Assembly: GCA_902604565.1 (NCBI GenBank)
Contig: CACKZF010000001.1
Span: forward strand, 1 to 64,000
Reading direction: 5' to 3'
DNA from: an uncultured Pelagibacteraceae bacterium
GTDB taxonomy: Bacteria; Pseudomonadota; Alphaproteobacteria; Pelagibacterales; Pelagibacteraceae
Length of the DNA stretch: 64,000 bases
A program made the translations under genes and the position numbers. The notes beneath the pieces are model-generated. The model ran no database searches. It worked only from the letters and a program-made list of their open reading frames with translations, and was not told the DNA's origin. Position 1 is the first letter of the stretch; the number at the start of each line of letters is the position of its first letter. Positions 63,390-64,000 of the stretch are shown here, one piece after another.

Positions 63390-64000
63390 ATGAAATTAAA
63401 AAGAATCTTACTTTCTGCATTATTTGTTTTAGGCGTTACCTCTTACGGTAATGTTGCTAATGCAAAATGTGGAGACATTACTATTGCTAATATGAACTGG
63501 GCTTCTGCAAATTTTATGGCTGAAGTTGATAAAATCATATTAGAAGAAGGTTATGGATGTAATGTTGAGCTTGTGCCTGGTGCTACAATGCCTACATTTA
63601 CTTCTATGCAAGAAAAAGGTGAGCCAGATATAGCTCCTGAGTTTTGGGCAAATGCAGCAAAAGTAGAGTTAGAAGCTGCTGTTGCTGAGGGAAAACTTCA
63701 CTCAATTAATAAAGCACCAATTACAGGTTTAGGTGAAGGTTGGTGGGTATTACCAGCAACTTTAGAAAAGCATCCAGAACTTACAACTGCAGATGCAATA
63801 TTAGAAAGACCTGATTTATTTCCACACCCAGAAGATCCATCAAAAGGTGGCTTTCATATATGTCCTCCGGGATGGAACTGCGAACTAAGTAACAGAAATC
63901 ATTTTAGAGCTTGGGGAATGGAAGCAAAAGGTTGGGCTATTGTAGAAACTGGATCAGCAGCAGGTCTTGATGGTTCAATTGCTAAAGCTGCCGAAAGAGG
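63390..64000 (+). CDS. ABC transporter substrate-binding protein, glycine betaine/proline type (5' part)
   Basis: ATG 63390 is preceded by TTAGGAG. The frame runs off the right edge after about 203 residues. The signal peptide MKLKRILLSALFVLGVTSYG is cleaved near NANA-K. The mature protein begins CGDITIANMNWASANFMAEV and has the OpuAC/ProX pattern, with EFWANAAK and the disulfide-like CPPGWNC. GEGWWVLP supplies aromatic residues of the kind that form the cage around quaternary ammonium groups. The ligand is probably glycine betaine, choline or a related compound. Confidence 0.9.
   Translation, partial: MKLKRILLSALFVLGVTSYGNVANAKCGDITIANMNWASANFMAEVDKIILEEGYGCNVELVPGATMPTFTSMQEKGEPDIAPEFWANAAKVELEAAVAEGKLHSINKAPITGLGEGWWVLPATLEKHPELTTADAILERPDLFPHPEDPSKGGFHICPPGWNCELSNRNHFRAWGMEAKGWAIVETGSAAGLDGSIAKAAER

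Noticed and set aside
1-64000. CRISPR arrays, insertion sequences, prophage genes, rRNA genes, glycine or SAM riboswitches
   Set aside because: I looked for spaced repeats, transposase or integrase motifs and conserved riboswitch cores in the spacers and found none. Most spacers are too short to hold a riboswitch.

Overview
The window looks like a chromosomal segment of a SAR11-type marine alphaproteobacterium (Candidatus Pelagibacter or a close relative). I infer this from the very AT-rich DNA, the spacers of usually 0 to 30 bases, the many 1-base TAATG stop/start overlaps, and the gene set: dimethylglycine-dehydrogenase-like flavoproteins, ETF/ETF-QO, an AcuI-type acryloyl-CoA reductase, a TRAP transporter, a glycine-betaine-type binding protein and a FutA/FbpA iron transporter. 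No IS element, prophage, CRISPR array or rRNA is visible.

Layout. 1-690: end of a polytopic membrane protein (glycan-type) running into tRNA-Val. 738-6732: protein quality-control operon on the minus strand, in the order tRNA-Leu, tig, clpP, clpX, lon. 6814-13370: small proteins, a UDGb-type uracil-DNA glycosylase, an Fe(II)/2OG oxygenase, a YbgC thioesterase, a DUF3047 protein, a zinc alcohol dehydrogenase and an NCS1 permease. 13436-17477: an EamA exporter and a complete dctPQM TRAP transporter. 17597-23172: a five-gene catabolic operon (Baeyer-Villiger monooxygenase, FKBP-rhodanese fusion, SDR, aldehyde dehydrogenase, 3-hydroxyisobutyrate-dehydrogenase-like). 23253-28904: six tightly packed plus-strand genes (GMC oxidoreductase, TerC, SDR, M23 peptidase, hydratase, creatinase-like M24 protein). 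28905-29313: an isolated small gene or structured RNA ending in a strong terminator.

29314-37200: cupin, SOUL protein, atypical SDR, aminotransferase, histidine phosphatase, TPR protein, TldE/TldD and a fluoroacetate-dehalogenase-like hydrolase. 37303-39407: GMP reductase and a tartrate/D-malate dehydrogenase. 39440-44321: hypothetical protein, AEC permease, TauD-like oxygenase and the first DMGDH-like protein. 44349-48323: iron(III) ABC transporter with an operator-rich promoter. 48438-51870: LysR regulator, AcuI, FolE, HisI and DUF2237. 51872-57650: ETF-QO, EtfA, EtfB and the second DMGDH-like protein as one operon. 57691-63247: ten packed minus-strand genes, from a SAM methyltransferase and a Rieske oxygenase to a SET protein, a small kinase, a nucleotidyltransferase, an enoyl-CoA hydratase and redox/CoA-binding proteins. 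These diverge from a glycine-betaine-type ABC binding protein that runs off the right edge.

How the genes may work together (inference). N-methyl compounds taken up by the ABC system at the right edge could be demethylated by the Rieske enzyme and the DMGDH paralogues. DMGDH electrons would pass through EtfAB and ETF-QO to ubiquinone. The TRAP transporter and the BVMO/SDR/ALDH operon could form a separate uptake and oxidation route for a carboxylate or ketone. The best candidates for undescribed biology are the ten-gene operon with its SET-kinase-nucleotidyltransferase trio, the 28905-29313 locus, and the palindrome-rich promoters of fbpA and of the divergent proX/methyltransferase pair.
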